Below are positions 1 to 8,957 of a DNA stretch of 64,000 nt, piece after piece (within the stretch, counting starts at the first letter, position 1; each line of letters opens with the position of its first letter). The notes beneath the pieces are model-generated. The model made no database searches, was not told the DNA's origin, and saw only the letters and a program-made list of their open reading frames with translations. This stretch comes from JBBQWZ01 sp038210135 (GTDB lineage Bacteria > Acidobacteriota > Terriglobia > Bryobacterales > Bryobacteraceae). A program made the translations under genes and the position numbers. Location of the stretch: contig JBBQWZ010000025.1 in assembly GCA_038210135.1 (NCBI GenBank), forward strand, positions 1 to 64,000, written 5' to 3'.

Positions 1-215
1 TCGACGGCGCCGGCATTTTCGCCCGGTCCCATGACCACGCGTTCACCCTCGGTCGGCAGGGTGCCGAGAAGCTTGCGTGAATGTTTGTAGGCGCAATGCT
101 CGGACCAGAGCAGCGAGAACATGGCCAGTTCGACCCCGTTCGGCTCCCGGCCGTGCTTCTCGAGGATCAGTTCGTACTCGGCATCGGTCAGGCCGAGGTC
201 GCGGTGTTTCGACAT
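1..215 (-). CDS. purL: Phosphoribosylformylglycinamidine synthase large subunit (partial, N-terminus only)
   Basis: Only the first 71 codons are in the window; the gene continues off the left edge. The ATG at 213-215 follows the purQ stop with no intervening base (TGA then ATG), so the two are translationally coupled. The visible residues (MSKHRDLGLTDAEYELIL, then WSEHCAYKHS and VVMGPGENAG) match the start of the small-type PurL used with separate PurQ and PurS subunits. PurL is the ATP-dependent synthetase that turns FGAR into FGAM in purine synthesis. Family assignment is firm; nothing can be said of the missing catalytic part. Confidence 0.93.
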   Translation of the reverse strand, partial: MSKHRDLGLTDAEYELILEKHGREPNGVELAMFSLLWSEHCAYKHSRKLLGTLPTEGERVVMGPGENAGAV

Positions 216-884
216 TCAGGCCTCCACTCCGGCGGGACCGCGGAACAGCTTGAGGCCGTCGGTGGACCCGGTCAGCGGGTCGACCGCGTGTTCCGGGTGG
301 GGCATCAGGCCGATCACGTTTCCGGCTTCGTTGGTGACGCCGGCGATGTCGTTCAGCGAGCCGTTCGGGTTCTGTCCTTCGGCGTAACGGAAGGCGACCT
401 GGTTGTTCGATTCGATTCGCTCGAGCATCTCGGGCGGCGCGAAGTAGCGGCCGGTCTGGTGCTTGAACGGGATCGAGATCGTCTCTCCCGGGGTCATCCC
501 GGAGAGGAAGGGTGAGTCGGCGTCACCGACCACGAGGTCGCCCTGGCGGCATATGAAGCGGGTGCCTTCGTTGGTCAGGAGGGCTCCGGGAAGCAGGCCG
601 CTCTCGCAGAGGACCTGGAACCCGTTGCAGATGCCGAGCACCGGCCCGCCTTCGGCGGCGAAGTCGATGACCGCGTTCATCGCCGGGGCGAAGCGGGCGA
701 TGGCGCCGACCCGGAGGTAATCCCCGTAGGAGAATCCGCCGGGGACGACGATGGCGTCGACGTTCCCGAGGGATTGGGAGTCGTGCCAGATGAAATCGGT
801 AGGGTGCCCGAGGACTCGCGACATCGCGTACCACGCATCGTGATCGCAATTGCTGCCAGGGAAGACGAGTACACCGAAGCGCAT
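216..884 (-). CDS. purQ: Phosphoribosylformylglycinamidine synthase glutaminase subunit PurQ
   Basis: 222 residues, the usual length. It is a class I glutamine amidotransferase that supplies ammonia to PurL in the fourth step of purine synthesis. The nucleophile elbow GICNGFQ places the catalytic Cys at residue 86; the partner His and Glu lie in PHPEH (His196, Glu198). The N-terminal VLVFPGSNCDHD and the VPGGFSYGDYLR segment are typical of PurQ. It is upstream of and abutting purL. No purS is visible just upstream; the next gene in that direction is a small Tudor-like ORF after about 115 bases without a gene. Confidence 0.96.
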   Translation of the reverse strand: MRFGVLVFPGSNCDHDAWYAMSRVLGHPTDFIWHDSQSLGNVDAIVVPGGFSYGDYLRVGAIARFAPAMNAVIDFAAEGGPVLGICNGFQVLCESGLLPGALLTNEGTRFICRQGDLVVGDADSPFLSGMTPGETISIPFKHQTGRYFAPPEMLERIESNNQVAFRYAEGQNPNGSLNDIAGVTNEAGNVIGLMPHPEHAVDPLTGSTDGLKLFRGPAGVEA

Positions 885-998
885 CTGAGAACCTTTAGTC
901 TAGCAGCGTCGGGTGGCTCAGCCCAAGCGATTCTTGCGATCCACGAGGCAGTGAGTGGGCGGCCAACTGGTTGTTCGAAAGTCGAAACTATCGAATGG

Positions 999-1238
999 CT
1001 ATGCGGGGGTGGCGACCGGGGCTACGGCCTTTTTGCGGGTGGCCCGGCGCTTTTCGACTGGGGGCGTCCGATCGCTCTTCTTGAGGTTCGGCATCACGAT
1101 GCTAAGCACGAACTTCTTTTCGCCGTGGTCGTCGAACTTGATCACGATGTGATCCTCGGTGCAGGAGAGAACGGAACCCAAGCCGAACTTGGGATGCTCG
1201 ACTTGCGCACCCTGCGCAAACGGGGGTTTATATGCCAT
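999..1238 (-). CDS. Small Tudor/UvrD-C-terminal-like protein
   Basis: 79 residues. The core VEHPKFGLGSVLSCTEDHIVIKFDD-like stretch (residues about 12-40), followed by GEKKFVLSIVMPNLKK, resembles the Tudor-like SH3 barrel at the C-terminus of UvrD/PcrA helicases, which binds RNA polymerase. Here it stands alone, with a short basic Ala/Lys-rich tail (RRATRKKAVA). It could be a stand-alone nucleic-acid or polymerase-binding protein; the exact role is unknown. The ATG at 1238 is the only start giving the full barrel. It is on the same strand as purQ but about 115 bases upstream, so it may or may not be co-transcribed. Confidence 0.7.
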   Translation of the reverse strand: MAYKPPFAQGAQVEHPKFGLGSVLSCTEDHIVIKFDDHGEKKFVLSIVMPNLKKSDRTPPVEKRRATRKKAVAPVATPA

Positions 1239-1474
1239 GTGGCCTAAATGCCTCTATTTGATTGTAACAATGCGGGTTAGGAATGTCGAGTAGACGAAAC
1301 GCGGGGCGTGGCGGGAGCGTCCTATGTTCAACGTCCGTAAACTACTGAACTGGCGGGGTCGTCAAGGTAGGTAAGCGTCTTACGGATTTCCGGTTCGTTG
1401 GCGAATCGTTGCCAAGCTGCAAACAATGGAAAGACAGGCGCCCGGAATCTGTGCGGATTGAATTACACTGCGGA

Positions 1475-1504
1475 TTGACCGGTCCGCGACCGATGAAATA
1501 GATA
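1475..1504 (+). promoter_or_regulatory. Candidate sigma-70 type promoter for the subtilase gene
   Basis: TTGACC at 1475-1480 and TAGATA at 1499-1504 are separated by 18 bases and lie just upstream of the ATG at 1528. This was picked by eye, with no experimental support. The rest of the 1239-1527 gap holds no convincing ORF or RNA. Confidence 0.35.
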
Positions 1505-1527
1505 GCATCACGAAGCCCATAATTACT

Positions 1528-3891
1528 ATGATTCGAAGTCTCGCTCTTCTCCTGTTCGCTTCCGTTCTTTCGTATGGCCAGGTTGTACCGGGCCGGTACA
1601 TCGTGGAATTTGATGCCGAAGCAGCGGCTCCGCGCGTGGGCTTGCAGGGGCGGTTTCGCTCGACCGATTCAGCAGTCGCCGCGCGCCGGGGTGCGATCAG
1701 GGCGCAGCATGCGGCGGCGGAAGCGGGGGTGACGGCTCTTGGAGGGCGCGTGCGGCACCGCGTCGAAAACGTTGCGAACGCGCTGGTCGTCGATGTTGCG
1801 GACGCTAAGGCGTCGGGCCTGGCTCGGCTGCCGGGAGTGAAGGCCGTCCATCAGGACGAAACGGTCCACCTGCTGCTCGAACACGCGGTGGCGGTCCATA
1901 GGGTGGTGGCCGCCTGGAATTCGTTGCCGAACGGGCGGGATGGAGCCGGCGCGGGAATGAGAATCGGCATCATCGATAGTGGAATCAATATTTCGCATCC
2001 CGGGTTTCAGGATGATTCGCTGCCGGCTGTCGACGGGTTTCCGAAGTCCGACACCAAGGCGGATTTGGCGTACACGAATAATAAGGTAATCGTCGCGCGC
2101 AATTATTCGAACGAGGCGGACGCTCTCGATCGGAATGGGCACGGAAGCGCGGTGGCGATGGCTGCCGGCGGCGCGTATCATACGGCGCCGATCGCGCAGA
2201 TTGCCGGCGTTGCCCCGAAGGCGTATCTGGGTGTGTACAAGGTCGGCGGGGCGGACGGGTCTTCGACCTTCAGCGCTTTTCTGGCGGCGATGGACGATGC
2301 GCTGGCGGATGGCATGGATGTGGTGAATTACAGTTCCGGAGGGGCGGTGACGACCGGCAGTTCACTGCATAGCGTAGTGATCGCGGCGGTGGAACGGGCG
2401 GTAGGGGCGGGAATGCTGGTAACAGTTGCGGCTGGAAATAGCGGTCCGACGGGCTCGACGATTGGCACTCCGGCGATTGCGCCCTCCGCGATTGCGGTGG
2501 CGGCTTCGGGCAACGAGCGTGTTTTCGGCAATGGCGTGACGCTGGGCGACAACGTCCCCTACGTTGGCGTGGCGGGAAACGGTCCGGCACCAACCGGGGC
2601 GGTCAGCGGTAAGGTCGCGGATCTGGTCGCGTTGGGCATGGATGGTATGGCCTGTGAGGCGCTTTCTAAGGATGCCGTCGGCGGCAAGGTCGCGTTGATT
2701 CTTCGCGGAACTTGCACGTTTGAAACAAAAGTTCTGAACGCTGCGAGCGCTGGCGCAATCGGCGCGGTGGTGTACAACAATGTTGCGAGTTCGCCGCTGG
2801 TCTCTATGAATGTGGGCACAGCCGCGCTTCCGGCTGTGTTTATCAGCGCGGAGGACGGGGCGGATGCACGAACCAAGCTGGCCGCTACTTCGGACCTGAC
2901 TGTCACCGTGGATTTTAGCGGATTCACGGCGTTTCCGGTGTCTTCGGACCGCATGGCGACGTTCTCGAGCGCGGGTCCTACCGGCGTTTCGACGCTGAAG
3001 CCGGATCTCACGGCGGTGGGGACTTCGTTCTATACGGCGGCGCAAACCAACAATCCGGCTGGCGAACTGTATGACGTATCCGGCTGGACGCTGACGCAGG
3101 GAACCAGTTTTTCTTCGCCGCTCGTGGCGGGCGCGGTGGCGCTGCTGAAGTCGGCGAAACCCGGATTGACGGCGGCGCAGTACAAGTCACTGCTGATCAA
3201 CAGTGCGCGGCCGATTCCGTCGGGCGACACGCAGGTGGCCCCGACCGTATCGGGGAGCGGGCTCCTTGATCTTTCGCGGGCGTTGAACAGCACGCTGACG
3301 GCGGCGCCCACGTCGCTCGATTTCGGGGCAGGCGGAAAGACGGTCTCGAATTCGCTCGATTTGAAGGTCAGCAATCTCGGCGCGGCGACCGATACGTTCA
3401 CGATTAGCGTGGATACGGTTTCGGGTTCGACGACTCCGGCGGCGTCGGTCAATACACTGACACTCGATGCGGGCGCAAGTCAAAAGGTCACGATTTCGAT
3501 GACTGGCGATTCACTCGACGCGGGTTCCTACACCGGGTTCGTTCGGTTTACGGGAACGATGGGCGCGACCGAAATGCGGGTTCCCTACTGGTTCGGCTCG
3601 GCGGGCACCACGGCAACGGGGATTGCAATCCTGCGCACGGGATCCGGCAGCGCGCGGCAATCGGTAACGGGAGCCATTGTGTTCCGGATCGTGGATGCGG
3701 CGGGACTTCCGCTCGAGGCGACGCCGACCGTGACGGCGGATGCAACGTCGGGCGTGCTCGTGAATCAGGTGTACCAGACTGGTGATATTCCGGGCACATA
3801 CGCGATCGATCTGCGGTTCGGTACGGCGAATCCGACGATTACGATTACGGCGGGAACTATTACGCAAAGCGTTACGCTTGGCTTGAATTAA
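1528..3891 (+). CDS. Secreted subtilisin-like serine peptidase (S8) with PA domain
   Basis: 787 residues. A signal peptide (residues 1-18, MIRSLALLLFASVLSYGQ) is followed by an I9-type propeptide (about 20-115, beginning GRYIVEFDAE). The S8 catalytic domain carries all four key residues: Asp150 in IIDSGIN, His205 in NGHGSAVA, oxyanion Asn304 in AAGNSGP, and Ser527 in GTSFSSPLVAGA. A protease-associated (PA) domain is inserted between Asn304 and Ser527 (about 360-465, KVALILRGTCTFETK). After about 600 there are beta-rich, fibronectin-like segments of the kind common in large secreted subtilases. It is probably exported and degrades external protein. It appears monocistronic; gap follows in the same direction after 40 bases. 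Confidence 0.93.
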   Translation: MIRSLALLLFASVLSYGQVVPGRYIVEFDAEAAAPRVGLQGRFRSTDSAVAARRGAIRAQHAAAEAGVTALGGRVRHRVENVANALVVDVADAKASGLARLPGVKAVHQDETVHLLLEHAVAVHRVVAAWNSLPNGRDGAGAGMRIGIIDSGINISHPGFQDDSLPAVDGFPKSDTKADLAYTNNKVIVARNYSNEADALDRNGHGSAVAMAAGGAYHTAPIAQIAGVAPKAYLGVYKVGGADGSSTFSAFLAAMDDALADGMDVVNYSSGGAVTTGSSLHSVVIAAVERAVGAGMLVTVAAGNSGPTGSTIGTPAIAPSAIAVAASGNERVFGNGVTLGDNVPYVGVAGNGPAPTGAVSGKVADLVALGMDGMACEALSKDAVGGKVALILRGTCTFETKVLNAASAGAIGAVVYNNVASSPLVSMNVGTAALPAVFISAEDGADARTKLAATSDLTVTVDFSGFTAFPVSSDRMATFSSAGPTGVSTLKPDLTAVGTSFYTAAQTNNPAGELYDVSGWTLTQGTSFSSPLVAGAVALLKSAKPGLTAAQYKSLLINSARPIPSGDTQVAPTVSGSGLLDLSRALNSTLTAAPTSLDFGAGGKTVSNSLDLKVSNLGAATDTFTISVDTVSGSTTPAASVNTLTLDAGASQKVTISMTGDSLDAGSYTGFVRFTGTMGATEMRVPYWFGSAGTTATGIAILRTGSGSARQSVTGAIVFRIVDAAGLPLEATPTVTADATSGVLVNQVYQTGDIPGTYAIDLRFGTANPTITITAGTITQSVTLGLN

Positions 3892-3931
3892 ACGATCTGT
3901 TTAGCAACGCCAGACGCTAGAATGAAAGCGT

Positions 3932-4939
3932 ATGGCACTTAAAATTGGTATTAACGGGTTTGGCCGCATCGGCCGAAATGTCGTTCGGGCAGGCTTGCAC
4001 AATCCTGCCGTAGAGTTCGTAGCTGCAAACGATCTCACCGACACGGCGACTCTGGCGCATCTCCTGAAGTACGATTCCATCCTCGGCAAGCTGGACGAGG
4101 ATGTCAAGGTTGACGGCGATTCGATCGTTGTCGGCAGCAAGCGCATCAAAATTCATGCGATCAAAGATCCAGCGGAGATCGACTGGTCCGCCTCGGGGGC
4201 CCAAGTCGTGATTGAATCCACCGGCCATTTCACGGATGCGAAAGCGGCCGCAAAGCACCTTCGGGGCACCGTCAAGAAGATCATCATTTCAGCCCCCGCC
4301 AAGGACGAAGACATCACGATCGTGATGGGCGTGAACGAAAAGTCGTACGATGCCGCCAAGCACAACGTGATTTCAAATGCCTCCTGCACGACGAATTGCC
4401 TGGCGCCCTTCGTGAAGGTTCTGCATGAGAAGTTCGGCATCGATAAGGGTTCGATGACGACGATTCACAGCTACACGAACGACCAAAGCGTGCTGGATTT
4501 TCCGCATAAGGATTTGCGGCGCGCGCGCGCGGCTGCTCTGAATATGATTCCGACGACGACGGGCGCGGCAAAGGCCATTGCCCTGGTGATGCCGGAACTC
4601 GCCGGAAGGCTGGACGGCTACGCGATGCGCGTTCCGACGCCGGACGTTTCGGTGGTCGATCTGGTTGTGCTTCTGAAGAAGTCAACGACCGCGAAGGATG
4701 TCAACGCGGCGCTGAAAGCGGCGGCGGAAGGCGAGTTGAAAGGCATTCTCGCGTACACGGAGGATCCGGTGGTTTCGACGGACATGCTGCGGAATCCGAA
4801 CAGCTCGATCATTGATTCCCTGTTGACGAAGGTGCTCGACGGGAACCTGCTGAAGGTCGTGGCCTGGTACGACAATGAATGGGGCTATTCGATGCGCTGC
4901 ATCGACCTCGCTCTGTTTCTTGAGAAGAAGGGTCTGTAA
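3932..4939 (+). CDS. gap: Glyceraldehyde-3-phosphate dehydrogenase, type I
   Basis: 335 residues, full length. The enzyme converts glyceraldehyde-3-phosphate, NAD and phosphate to 1,3-bisphosphoglycerate in glycolysis. Visible signatures are the Rossmann start GINGFGRIGR, Asp34 in AANDLTD (NAD preference), catalytic Cys152 in SNASCTTNCLAP, catalytic His179 in TTIHSYTNDQ, and the C-terminal WYDNEWGYSMR. The start fits the family exactly. A strong hairpin terminator follows 8 bases after the stop. Confidence 0.98.
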   Translation: MALKIGINGFGRIGRNVVRAGLHNPAVEFVAANDLTDTATLAHLLKYDSILGKLDEDVKVDGDSIVVGSKRIKIHAIKDPAEIDWSASGAQVVIESTGHFTDAKAAAKHLRGTVKKIIISAPAKDEDITIVMGVNEKSYDAAKHNVISNASCTTNCLAPFVKVLHEKFGIDKGSMTTIHSYTNDQSVLDFPHKDLRRARAAALNMIPTTTGAAKAIALVMPELAGRLDGYAMRVPTPDVSVVDLVVLLKKSTTAKDVNAALKAAAEGELKGILAYTEDPVVSTDMLRNPNSSIIDSLLTKVLDGNLLKVVAWYDNEWGYSMRCIDLALFLEKKGL

Positions 4940-4947
4940 AACAGAAC

Positions 4948-4990
4948 GCGCTGTGGATGGCATCCCGCTGCCGTCCACAGCGCTTTTGCA
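4948..4990. terminator. Bidirectional hairpin terminator between gap and the IDH gene
   Basis: GCGCTGTGGA (4948-4957) pairs perfectly with TCCACAGCGC (4974-4983), and the stem can be extended inward by TGGC/GCCG with one wobble. TTTTGCATTTCTTTT follows on the plus strand. It lies between two convergent genes and probably ends transcription from gap; it may serve both sides. Confidence 0.85.
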
Positions 4991-4996
4991 TTTCTT

Positions 4997-6007
4997 TTAG
5001 CCTTTGATCGCTGCGACTACCGAGTCGGTAAATTGCGTGGTCGAAGCTTTGCCTCCGACGTCGCCTGTTAGCGTTTTTCCTTCCGCGTACACTGCCTGAA
5101 TCGCCTTGTGCAATTTCCTGGATGCCTCGGTCTCGCCGAGGTGCGTCAGCATCATCACGGCGGATTGCATGAGAGCCGTCGGATTCGCCAGACCCTTCCC
5201 AGCGATGTCCGGGGCCGAGCCGTGGACGGCTTCAAACACCGCGCAGTTTTCGCCCATGTTCGCTCCTGGAACCAGGCCGAGCCCGCCGACCAAACCGGCG
5301 GCGAGATCGGAAACGATGTCGCCGTACAAGTTCGGCAGCAGTAGGATGTCGAACGTTTCCGGCCGCATGACCAACTGCATCGAGGCGTTGTCGACGATCA
5401 GCTCTTTGTATTCGATGTTCGGGTGCTCTTCGGATACCTCGCGGCAGCACTTGAGGAACAGGCCGTCGGCCAACTTCATGATGTTGGCTTTGTGAATGGC
5501 GACGACCTTCTTGCGACCGTTGAGTTCGGCATACTGAAACGCATATTTCGCGATGCGCGCCGAGGCAATCCGGGTGATCACCTTAAGGCTGGTGACGACG
5601 TCCTTGACGACTTCGTGTTCGAGGCCGGAGTAGAGATCTTCAGTGTTCTCCCGGAAAATTACCATGTCGATCAGGACATCGTCGAAGCGGGTGTGGACGC
5701 CGGGCATCGAATGCACGGGCCGGACGTTAGCGAACAAGTCAAGCCGTTTGCGGAGCGCGACGTTGACGCTCTGAAAACCGCCGGCGACCGGGGTCGTGAC
5801 AGGACCTTTCAGGCCGACTTTATTGCGCGTGAGCGATTCGATTACGTCGTCGGTGACGCTTTTCCCGGTCCGCTGAATCAGGTCCGCGTTGAGCTCGTGG
5901 CGCTCCCATTGGATGCTGACTCCAGTCGCATCGACCGCGCGCATGGCCGCTTCCGCGACTTCGGGACCAATGCCATCCCCGGGGATGACCGTAACGATGT
6001 AGGGCAC
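4997..6007 (-). CDS. NAD-dependent isocitrate dehydrogenase (isocitrate/isopropylmalate dehydrogenase family)
   Basis: 336 residues. The beta-decarboxylating dehydrogenase family is clear from IPGDGIGPEV at the start, FRENTEDLYSG (substrate and catalytic Tyr region), HKANIMKLADGLF, and DIVSDLAAGLVGG. The RENTEDLYSGLEH form and the C-terminal ANPTALMQSAVMML fit short NAD-type isocitrate dehydrogenases better than 3-isopropylmalate dehydrogenases. It probably makes 2-oxoglutarate in the TCA cycle. Homoisocitrate or tartrate dehydrogenase is a less likely alternative. It ends convergent with gap and is divergent from purH, with about 60 bases between starts. Confidence 0.88.
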   Translation of the reverse strand: MPYIVTVIPGDGIGPEVAEAAMRAVDATGVSIQWERHELNADLIQRTGKSVTDDVIESLTRNKVGLKGPVTTPVAGGFQSVNVALRKRLDLFANVRPVHSMPGVHTRFDDVLIDMVIFRENTEDLYSGLEHEVVKDVVTSLKVITRIASARIAKYAFQYAELNGRKKVVAIHKANIMKLADGLFLKCCREVSEEHPNIEYKELIVDNASMQLVMRPETFDILLLPNLYGDIVSDLAAGLVGGLGLVPGANMGENCAVFEAVHGSAPDIAGKGLANPTALMQSAVMMLTHLGETEASRKLHKAIQAVYAEGKTLTGDVGGKASTTQFTDSVVAAIKG

Positions 6008-6067
6008 ACCTTATTGTAACGGCAGCATTTGGGCGGATTCGATTTGGATACCATGGACATTCATCGC

Positions 6068-7624
6068 ATGGCCATCATTCAACGCGCGCTCATCAGCGTC
6101 ACGGACAAAACAGGAATCGTCGATTTCGCAATCGGGCTGAGTGAACTGGGGATTGAAATCATTTCCACCGGCGGGACGTATCGTGTCCTTCATGAAGCTG
6201 GAATCTCGCCTTTACGCGAAGTTTCCGATCTGACCGGATTTCCAGAAATGCTCGACGGACGGGTGAAAACCATTCATCCGCGTGTTGCCGCCGGCGTCCT
6301 CGCGATTCGCGCGAATGCGACGCACATGAGCGCGCTGACGGAGCACGATATTCCGGTGATTGACATGGTGGTGGTGAACCTCTATCCATTCGAGAAGATC
6401 GCCGCCGATCCGCATGCGACGGTTCCGGAGCTGATTGAGAATATCGACATTGGCGGTCCGACGATGATTCGCGCGGCGGCGAAAAATTACCAGGATGTGG
6501 CTGTCGTTACCTCCGCAGCGGAGTATGGCGCGCTGCTCGAAGAGCTTCGATCGGACAACAGGAATCTGTCGCTCGCGACTCACTGGCGGCTGATGCAGCA
6601 GGCGTTCGCGACGACGGCGGCTTACGATCGCGCGATCGCCGGAAGGCTGGCGGCGATTGAACCCGCGGTCGACGGATGGGACGATCGGAAGCCACTGCTG
6701 CCGGCGATTCTCGACGTGCGCGCGGCGCAGTCGATGACGCTGCGCTACGGCGAAAATCCGCATCAGTCGGCGGCCTTGTTCTCGACCGGCTCCGGCGGGA
6801 TCGCGGGCGCGAAGCAGTTGCAGGGCAAAGAACTTTCCTATAACAACCTGGTGGATCTCGACGCCGCGTGGGCTCTGATCGCGGAATTCGAAGAACCCGC
6901 GGCGGCGATCATCAAGCACACAAATCCCTGCGGATGCGCGGAGGGAGGATCGCTTGCGGAGAGCTACCGGCGCGCGTTCGAGGCTGATCCGATATCGGCG
7001 TTCGGCGGCGTTCTTGCGTTCAACCGTGAACTCGATGGCGAAACAGCTGCGGAGATTTCAAAGACATTTATCGAAGCGATGGCGGCACCTGGCTATTCGA
7101 GCGAAGCACTGGCGATTCTGGCGGCCAAGAAGAATTTGCGGCTGCTGGCAGTTACGGGGGCGCCGGACAATCTGGTGGTGAAATCGATCAGCGGAGGCTT
7201 TCTGGCGCAGACGGCGGACGTACACGTCCTGCGGCGCGCGGACTGCAAAGTGGTGACGGAACGGGCTCCGTCGGATGAAGAGTGGCGGGCTCTCTTATTC
7301 GGCTGGAAGATTTCGAAACACGTCAAATCGAACGCGATTGTTTACGCAAAGGCAGGCCAGACGGTCAGCGCGGGCGCGGGACAGATGAGCCGCGTGGACT
7401 CCGTGAAGGTCGGGGCGATGAAAGCGGTGCTTCCGCTCAAAGGGACTGTGCTCGCGTCGGATGCGTTTTTTCCATTTCCGGACGGAGTGGAAGAAGCAGC
7501 GACGCATGGCATCACAGCCGTGATTCAACCTGGCGGATCGGTGAAGGACGCTGACGTGATCGCGGCGGCGAACCGTCTCGGCCTGGCGATGGTGTTCACC
7601 GGGGTCCGGCACTTCCGGCATTAG
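6068..7624 (+). CDS. purH: Bifunctional AICAR transformylase / IMP cyclohydrolase
   Basis: 518 residues from the chosen ATG. Performs the last two steps of IMP synthesis. The N-terminal MGS-like cyclohydrolase domain (about 1-150) shows RALISVTDKTG, STGGTYRVL, KTIHPRVAAGVL and VVVNLYPFEK; the AICAR transformylase domain (about 190-518) shows LRYGENPHQSAAL, IIKHTNPCGCAEG (catalytic Lys-His) and the C-terminal IQPGGSVKD. The start at 6068 (MAIIQRALISV) is chosen because family members begin a few residues before RALISV; ATG 6053 and TTG 6029 are in-frame alternatives, and none has a strong ribosome site. Confidence 0.96.
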   Translation: MAIIQRALISVTDKTGIVDFAIGLSELGIEIISTGGTYRVLHEAGISPLREVSDLTGFPEMLDGRVKTIHPRVAAGVLAIRANATHMSALTEHDIPVIDMVVVNLYPFEKIAADPHATVPELIENIDIGGPTMIRAAAKNYQDVAVVTSAAEYGALLEELRSDNRNLSLATHWRLMQQAFATTAAYDRAIAGRLAAIEPAVDGWDDRKPLLPAILDVRAAQSMTLRYGENPHQSAALFSTGSGGIAGAKQLQGKELSYNNLVDLDAAWALIAEFEEPAAAIIKHTNPCGCAEGGSLAESYRRAFEADPISAFGGVLAFNRELDGETAAEISKTFIEAMAAPGYSSEALAILAAKKNLRLLAVTGAPDNLVVKSISGGFLAQTADVHVLRRADCKVVTERAPSDEEWRALLFGWKISKHVKSNAIVYAKAGQTVSAGAGQMSRVDSVKVGAMKAVLPLKGTVLASDAFFPFPDGVEEAATHGITAVIQPGGSVKDADVIAAANRLGLAMVFTGVRHFRH

Positions 7625-7693
7625 AGAGAGTTGTATTCCTCGGAGTCCGCTCCCTGATGGTCGCGGTTCGGTGACAACGCTAACGCGCCGAAG

Positions 7694-7975
7694 CTATTCG
7701 ACGCGGAGTTCGTTGAAGACGCCCGTCACGCCTTTCACTTTCTTAGCGATCTTTTCGGCTTTCGCGCTTTCCTTGGGCGACTTGACCTTGCCCATCAATT
7801 TGACCAAGCCGCCCTTGACGTCCACGTTAATGGCTCCGCCCTTCACGTCCCGATCGTTGGTGAGGCGGCGGCGCACCTCATCATAGATGCGATCGTCGGA
7901 AGGTGTTCCTTGTGCGATCAGCGCCAGCGGAAGCAGAAAAATCAGGACGAGGACAACGGAGGTCAGGCGTTTCAT
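7694..7975 (-). CDS. Exported BON-domain protein
   Basis: 93 residues. The start at 7975 (MKRLTSVVLVLIFLL) is preferred because AGGA lies 8 bases upstream; longer in-frame starts at 7984 and 8014 would put extra residues before the signal peptide. The signal sequence ends near ALIAQG. The rest is one BON domain (IYDEVRRRLTNDRDVKGG to GVTGVFNELRVE), a fold that usually binds phospholipid or supports envelope integrity, as in OsmY. It is probably periplasmic. It lies convergent with purH and on the same strand as, and downstream of, era. Confidence 0.82.
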   Translation of the reverse strand: MKRLTSVVLVLIFLLPLALIAQGTPSDDRIYDEVRRRLTNDRDVKGGAINVDVKGGLVKLMGKVKSPKESAKAEKIAKKVKGVTGVFNELRVE

Positions 7976-8048
7976 TTCTTTCATCCTACTAAGTACGAGC
8001 GGGGTTGGGGACACGGTGCCCAGCTAATTACCCGCCGCCGCGACGCGG

Positions 8049-8957
8049 CTAATTTCCGGATGACGCGCGCCAATCGATGGACTGGAGGAAATCCGCTTCT
8101 TCGCGCCAGTTGGGACGGACCTTCACGAATAGTTCCAGAAACACCTTGCGGCCGAGCATTTTTTCAATCTGGACGCGGGCGGACATGCCGATCCGTTTCA
8201 GGATGGAGCCTCCGGCCCCAATGACGATGGCCTTCTGTCCGGGGCGTTCGACGTAGATGACGGCGCCGATCTTCGTAATCTTTTCGGCGTCTTCCCAGGT
8301 TTCGACGAGGACCGCGGAGGCATGGGGAACCTCCTGCGTGGTGAGTTTCAGCACCTGTTCGCGAATCATTTCAGCGACTAGGAACCGTTCCGGCTGATCC
8401 GTTAAGTAATCTTCCGGGAACACCGCGGGGCCGACCGGCATCCCTTTGATGATTGCATCGCGCAAGGCATCAATGCCGTCGCCTTCCTGGGCGGAGACGG
8501 GGAAATAGTCGGTGAATTCGTGCGCCGCTTTGTACTGTTCGATCATGGGCAGGACCTTCTGTTTCGGCTCGATGCGATCGACTTTATTCAATACGAGGTA
8601 GGTGGGCGTTTTGACTTTCTTGATCAGATCGATCGCCTGCAGGTCTTCCTGCTTCAGCGATTGCGATCCGTCGGCGACGAACAAAAGCAGGTCGCGATCG
8701 GACAACGCGGCGCGAACCGTTTCCATCATGCGCCGGTTGATCAGCGAATCGGATTTGTGGATGCCGGGCGTGTCGACGAAGATTACCTGCGCGGCGGGAC
8801 GCGTGACGACACCTTGGATGCTGGTGCGCGTGGTCTGTGGTTTGCTGGACACGATCGCCAATTTCTCGCCGAGCAGGGCGTTCAATAGGGTTGACTTTCC
8901 TGCGTTGGGGCGGCCGAGAATGGAAACGAATCCGGTGCGGTGTTTTTGCCGGCTCAC
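8049..8957 (-). CDS. era: Ribosome-assembly GTPase Era
   Basis: 302 residues. Era binds 16S rRNA near its 3' end during 30S assembly. Motifs: G1 GRPNAGKS (residues 15-22), G3 DTPG in FVDTPGIHKS, G4 NKVD in LVLNKVDRIE, SAQEG (G5). The C-terminal KH domain carries AIVIGAGGSILKRIG. Its ATG overlaps the stop of the CNNM/CorC gene by 4 bases. It is the last gene of the phoH-ybeY-CorC-era operon, a conserved bacterial arrangement. Confidence 0.97.
   Translation of the reverse strand: MSRQKHRTGFVSILGRPNAGKSTLLNALLGEKLAIVSSKPQTTRTSIQGVVTRPAAQVIFVDTPGIHKSDSLINRRMMETVRAALSDRDLLLFVADGSQSLKQEDLQAIDLIKKVKTPTYLVLNKVDRIEPKQKVLPMIEQYKAAHEFTDYFPVSAQEGDGIDALRDAIIKGMPVGPAVFPEDYLTDQPERFLVAEMIREQVLKLTTQEVPHASAVLVETWEDAEKITKIGAVIYVERPGQKAIVIGAGGSILKRIGMSARVQIEKMLGRKVFLELFVKVRPNWREEADFLQSIDWRASSGN

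Noticed and set aside
1..900. Possible foreign origin of the purL-purQ end, which looks more GC-rich than what follows
   Set aside because: PurQ and PurL look ordinary, and composition over 900 bases judged by eye is too weak.
4500..4560. Run of GCGC repeats in gap
   Set aside because: Ordinary Arg/Ala codons (RRARAAA) in a conserved protein.
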